A stretch of DNA of 64,000 bases from Rhizobacter sp. SG703 (GTDB lineage: Bacteria > Pseudomonadota > Gammaproteobacteria > Burkholderiales > Burkholderiaceae_C), in NCBI RefSeq assembly GCF_012275445.1, contig NZ_JAAZQK010000002.1:310001-374000 (forward strand), given 5' to 3'. A program made the translations under genes and the position numbers. Every line of letters starts with the position of its first letter. The stretch's first letter is position 1. The notes under the pieces were generated by a model. It did not search any database and had not been told where the DNA came from. It worked only from the letters and a program-made list of their open reading frames with translations. This document shows positions 61,575 through 64,000 of the stretch, piece after piece.

Positions 61575-61828
61575 CCGTCACACAAGGAGTCCGCATGATC
61601 CACGAAGTCTTCACCTACCTGCGCGTGCGCGACACCGCGGCCGCGATGGCGTTCTATGCCGAGGCCTTCGGCGCGAAGGAACTGTTCCGCCTCAGCGAAC
61701 CGTCCGGCCGCATCGGCCATGCCGAAATGCAGCTCGGCCCGTCGGTGCTGATGCTGTCGGACCCGTTCCCCGAGTACGGCATGCAGCGGCGCTACACCGC
61801 GCTGATGAACGAGCCGTCAACGCAGTGA
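61571..61828 (+). pseudogene. Truncated VOC/glyoxalase-family gene remnant
   Basis: An 85-codon frame overlapping the kynA stop. From MIHEVFTYLRVRDTAAAMAFYAEAFGAKELFRLSEPSGRIGHAEMQLG it matches the N-terminal half of VOC-family proteins (PhnB-like), but after SDPFPEYG the sequence switches to MQRRYTALMNEPSTQ and stops. Family members run about 130-160 residues, so the second beta-alpha-beta module is missing, apparently by deletion against the neighbouring gene. A start at 61595 (MIHEV) is better than 61571. Confidence 0.7.
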
Positions 61829-61841
61829 GCGACCGCGGGCC

Positions 61842-62285
61842 TCAATCGGTGCCCTGCGGGAACACCACGACCGGATTGGCCGTGCCGCGCGCGTTCACGG
61901 TGACCTGCTTCGTGACGGTCTTGCCGTTCAGCGAGGCTTCCATCTTGTACTGCCCGGGCGGGGCCTTCACCAGCATGTAGGGGCCGTCGGCCTGCGCGTC
62001 GAAGACGACGTCGCCTTCGCGGTCGATCAGCTTGACCTGCGTGTCGGCGGTGAACTGGTTCTTCGAGCCGGCCTTCTCGTAGATCTCGATCGCGAGCGGG
62101 TAGTCGTGCTTGGCGTCCTTGAAGGCCGGCACTTCCTCATAGGCCACGCCGCCGGTCACGTAGGTGATGTCGCCGGCCTGCTTGGAGGCCGGCAGCGGCG
62201 CGCGGTCGTCCTGGGCCCACACGGCGGTGGAGGCGATCGCGACGGCAGCGACGATCGGGGCGAGCAGGGTCTTGTGGCTGGTCAT
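61842..62285 (-). CDS. Secreted beta-sandwich protein of unknown function
   Basis: A 147-residue exported protein: signal peptide (KTLLAPIVAAVAIASTAVWAQ, cleavage about residue 25), then a domain with ITYVTGGVAYEEVPAFKDAKHDYPLAIEIYEK and VKLIDREGDVVFDAQADGPYMLVKAPPGQYKMEASLNGKTVTKQVTVNARG, a pattern like carboxypeptidase-regulatory-type or Ig-like sandwiches. No enzymatic motif. AAGGA before the ATG fixes the start. Confidence 0.8.
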   Translation of the reverse strand: MTSHKTLLAPIVAAVAIASTAVWAQDDRAPLPASKQAGDITYVTGGVAYEEVPAFKDAKHDYPLAIEIYEKAGSKNQFTADTQVKLIDREGDVVFDAQADGPYMLVKAPPGQYKMEASLNGKTVTKQVTVNARGTANPVVVFPQGTD

Positions 62286-62424
62286 GATGCAGTCCTTTCT
62301 TTGCCATGACGGTGACCCCATTGGACTGCTGGCGGCGCGCAGCGTGCCTGGGACGAGGCCGACGATGCGGGACGGGCATCCTCGCACCGCCGTGTCAGTG
62401 CAGAGGCCTTTCTCCGTAGGACAG

Positions 62425-62453
62425 CAAAAAGCCGACCCGCAGGTCGGCTTTTG
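62425..62453 (-). terminator. Intrinsic terminator after the Do-type protease
   Basis: AAAAGCCGACC / GGTCGGCTTTT stem with a CGCA loop, followed by T-rich sequence on the minus strand, 25 nt after the stop. Confidence 0.9.
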
Positions 62454-62477
62454 CATGGGCAACGCCGAGACGCCGCG

Positions 62478-63977
62478 TCAGCCCAGGTTCACCGGCACGA
62501 AGATCCGCTCCCCGTCCCGCTCGACCAGCAGCGCGACGCTCTTCGGCTTGCCGGCCATCACCGCGCGCACCTGCTCGATCGACGTGACCGGCTTGCCGTT
62601 GATGGCCAGCAGCACGTCGCCCGCCTCGATGCCGGCGCGTGCGGCCGGACCATCGGCGTTCTCGACCACCAGGCCCTGCTCCAGCTTGCTCTGGCGCTTC
62701 TCTTCGCGCGTCAGCTGGCGCAGCGACAGCCCGAGCTGCACGCCCTGCGAATCGCCGCCGTTGGCCGACGCCACGTCTTCGTCCGGATCGGCACCGCCCA
62801 GCTTCACGTCGATCGTCCGCTCGGCGCGGTCGCGCCAGACGCTCAGCTTCACCTTGTCGCCGGGCGCCGCGAGGCCGATGCGGCTCGACAACGCACCCGA
62901 GCGCACGATCGGGTCGCCGTTCACCGCGGTGATCACGTCGCCCGGCTTCAGGCCGGCCTTCTCGGCGGCGCTGTCCTTGCTGACCTTCGCGACCAGCGCG
63001 CCGTCCGGGCGCTTCATGCCGAAGGATTCGGCCAGGCTCTGGTTCACGTCCTGCACCGCGACGCCCAGGCGGCCGTGCGTCGCGCGGCCGGTCGCGACGA
63101 TCTGGTCCTTGACCTTCAGCGCGACGTTGATCGGGATCGCGAAGCTCAGGCCCTGGAAGCCGCCGGTCTGCGAGTAGATCTGCGCATTGATGCCGATCAC
63201 CGCGCCGCTGCCGTCGAACAGCGGGCCGCCGGAGTTGCCGGGGTTCACCGCCGCATCGGTCTGGATGAACGGCACGACGGCATCGCCGGGCAGAGAGCGG
63301 CCCTTTGCGCTGATGATGCCGGTGGTCGCGGTCTGCTCGAAGCCGTACGGCGCGCCGATCGCCAGCACCGGGTCGCCGACCTCGATGTTCTGCGGATCGC
63401 CCAGGCGCACGATCGGCAGGTCCTTGGCCTGGATGCGCAGCACCGCGATGTCGGTGGCGGCGTCGGAGCCCAGCACCTTGGCCGAGAACTCGCGGCGGTC
63501 GCTCAGCTTGACGGTCACTTCCTTCGCTTCGCGCACGACGTGGGCGTTGGTCAGGATCAGGCCGTCGGCGCTGATGATGAAGCCCGAGCCCTGGCCGCGG
63601 AACGGCACCGACGGGTTGTTGCGCTGGCCGCGCTGCTGGAAGCCGGGCAGGCCGCGGAAGAACTGGAAGAACGGATCGTTCTCGGCGCCGGGCGGCAGGC
63701 CCTGCTGCTGTTGCTCTTCGGCCGAGGCCTTGTGCAGGCCGGCGACGGTGACGCCGACGACGGCCGGGCCGGAGGTGGCGACGATCGCGCGGTAGTTGGG
63801 CACCTGGCCCGCGGCCGGCAGCATCGGCACCGGGGCCGGCGGGGTGCTGGTGACGGCCACCGGCTTCGCGTCGGATTTGCTCTTCAGCCACTCGGGCGTC
63901 AGGCTGAAGGCGCCGGCCGATCCGGCGGCCAGCACGCCGGCTGCAGCGAGCGCAGCGGTCAACGACTTCATCTTCAT
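62478..63977 (-). CDS. Do-family periplasmic serine endopeptidase (DegP/DegQ/MucD-like)
   Basis: A 499-residue HtrA protease-chaperone. Signal peptide (to about 29, AGSAGA), Gln/Pro-rich loop, trypsin-like domain with catalytic His in LTNAHVVREA, Asp in GSDAATDIAVLRI and Ser in AAVNPGNSGGPLFDG, then two PDZ domains (about 280-370 and 405-495; GRLGVAVQDVNQSLAESFG, GLVVENADGPAARAGIEAGDVLLAINGKPV). It degrades misfolded envelope proteins. AGGAGA supports the ATG at 63977. Confidence 0.95.
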   Translation of the reverse strand: MKMKSLTAALAAAGVLAAGSAGAFSLTPEWLKSKSDAKPVAVTSTPPAPVPMLPAAGQVPNYRAIVATSGPAVVGVTVAGLHKASAEEQQQQGLPPGAENDPFFQFFRGLPGFQQRGQRNNPSVPFRGQGSGFIISADGLILTNAHVVREAKEVTVKLSDRREFSAKVLGSDAATDIAVLRIQAKDLPIVRLGDPQNIEVGDPVLAIGAPYGFEQTATTGIISAKGRSLPGDAVVPFIQTDAAVNPGNSGGPLFDGSGAVIGINAQIYSQTGGFQGLSFAIPINVALKVKDQIVATGRATHGRLGVAVQDVNQSLAESFGMKRPDGALVAKVSKDSAAEKAGLKPGDVITAVNGDPIVRSGALSSRIGLAAPGDKVKLSVWRDRAERTIDVKLGGADPDEDVASANGGDSQGVQLGLSLRQLTREEKRQSKLEQGLVVENADGPAARAGIEAGDVLLAINGKPVTSIEQVRAVMAGKPKSVALLVERDGERIFVPVNLG

Positions 63978-64000
63978 GTGATCTCCTGGGGACAAGCGTC

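Noticed and set aside
1-64000. tRNA genes, CRISPR arrays, insertion sequences, prophage or integrase signatures
   Set aside because: None found by eye on either strand; the YqjE-like holin-fold protein is a chromosomal stress-family member, not a phage gene.

Overview
The window is high-GC (roughly 70 %) bacterial chromosome with dense, mostly operonic genes. Gene order and families point to a betaproteobacterium of the order Burkholderiales, probably a Rubrivivax/Roseateles/Leptothrix-type organism (inference from rpsP-rimM-trmD-rplS, the AI-2E/hda/HAD/pcnB/folK block, DUF3579 beside argD-argF, and the tryptophan/2-aminobenzoyl-CoA locus). I saw no tRNA, rRNA, insertion sequence, prophage or CRISPR array.

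Layout. 1-6.9 kb: the 5' part of a very large cyclic beta-1,2-glucan synthase gene that runs off the left edge, preceded by a 40-codon membrane ORF. 7.2-9.8 kb: a receiver-only regulator, then a divergent NarL-type regulator and CHASE3 histidine kinase. 9.9-14.8 kb: small envelope/stress genes (two DUF1328 proteins, a DUF883/YqjD-like protein, a YqjE-like holin-fold protein, a BON lipoprotein) and two larger membrane proteins (AI-2E family, BrkB family). 14.8-16.7 kb: a lower-GC leucine-rich-repeat gene. 16.8-26.1 kb: housekeeping (DEAD-box helicase, orn, M48 peptidase, pterin dehydratase, rsgA, CobD-like, Nudix, rplS-trmD-rimM-rpsP). 26.1-37.0 kb: GNAT and TM2 genes, a Pit phosphate transporter with its DUF47 partner, a tightly overlapping operon from an AI-2E protein to a deoxynucleoside kinase, a SirB1-like protein and murJ. 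37.1-42.5 kb: rpsT, DUF3579, argD, argF, a metallophosphoesterase and a kinase-universal-stress fusion. 42.5-50.8 kb: an accessory stretch with a lower-GC orphan gene, a polysaccharide deacetylase, a 55-aa basic protein, an MFS exporter, a 963-aa fusion (peptidoglycan-binding, GH19-like, papain-like and alpha/beta-hydrolase) and a catalase-fold protein. 50.8-61.8 kb: two divergent operons that together take tryptophan through kynurenine and anthranilate into 2-aminobenzoyl-CoA and beta-oxidation-like steps, with a MarR regulator. 61.8-64 kb: a secreted protein and a Do-type periplasmic protease.

Most unusual items: the 963-aa multi-enzyme fusion; the internally duplicated LRR protein; a short palindrome found 9 nt after two unrelated stop codons whose two differences are a compensatory base-pair change; an in-frame dispersed repeat inside a short-chain dehydrogenase; an inverted repeat overlapping a near-consensus promoter in the tryptophan/anthranilate divergent region; and a long structured leader before the RNA helicase.
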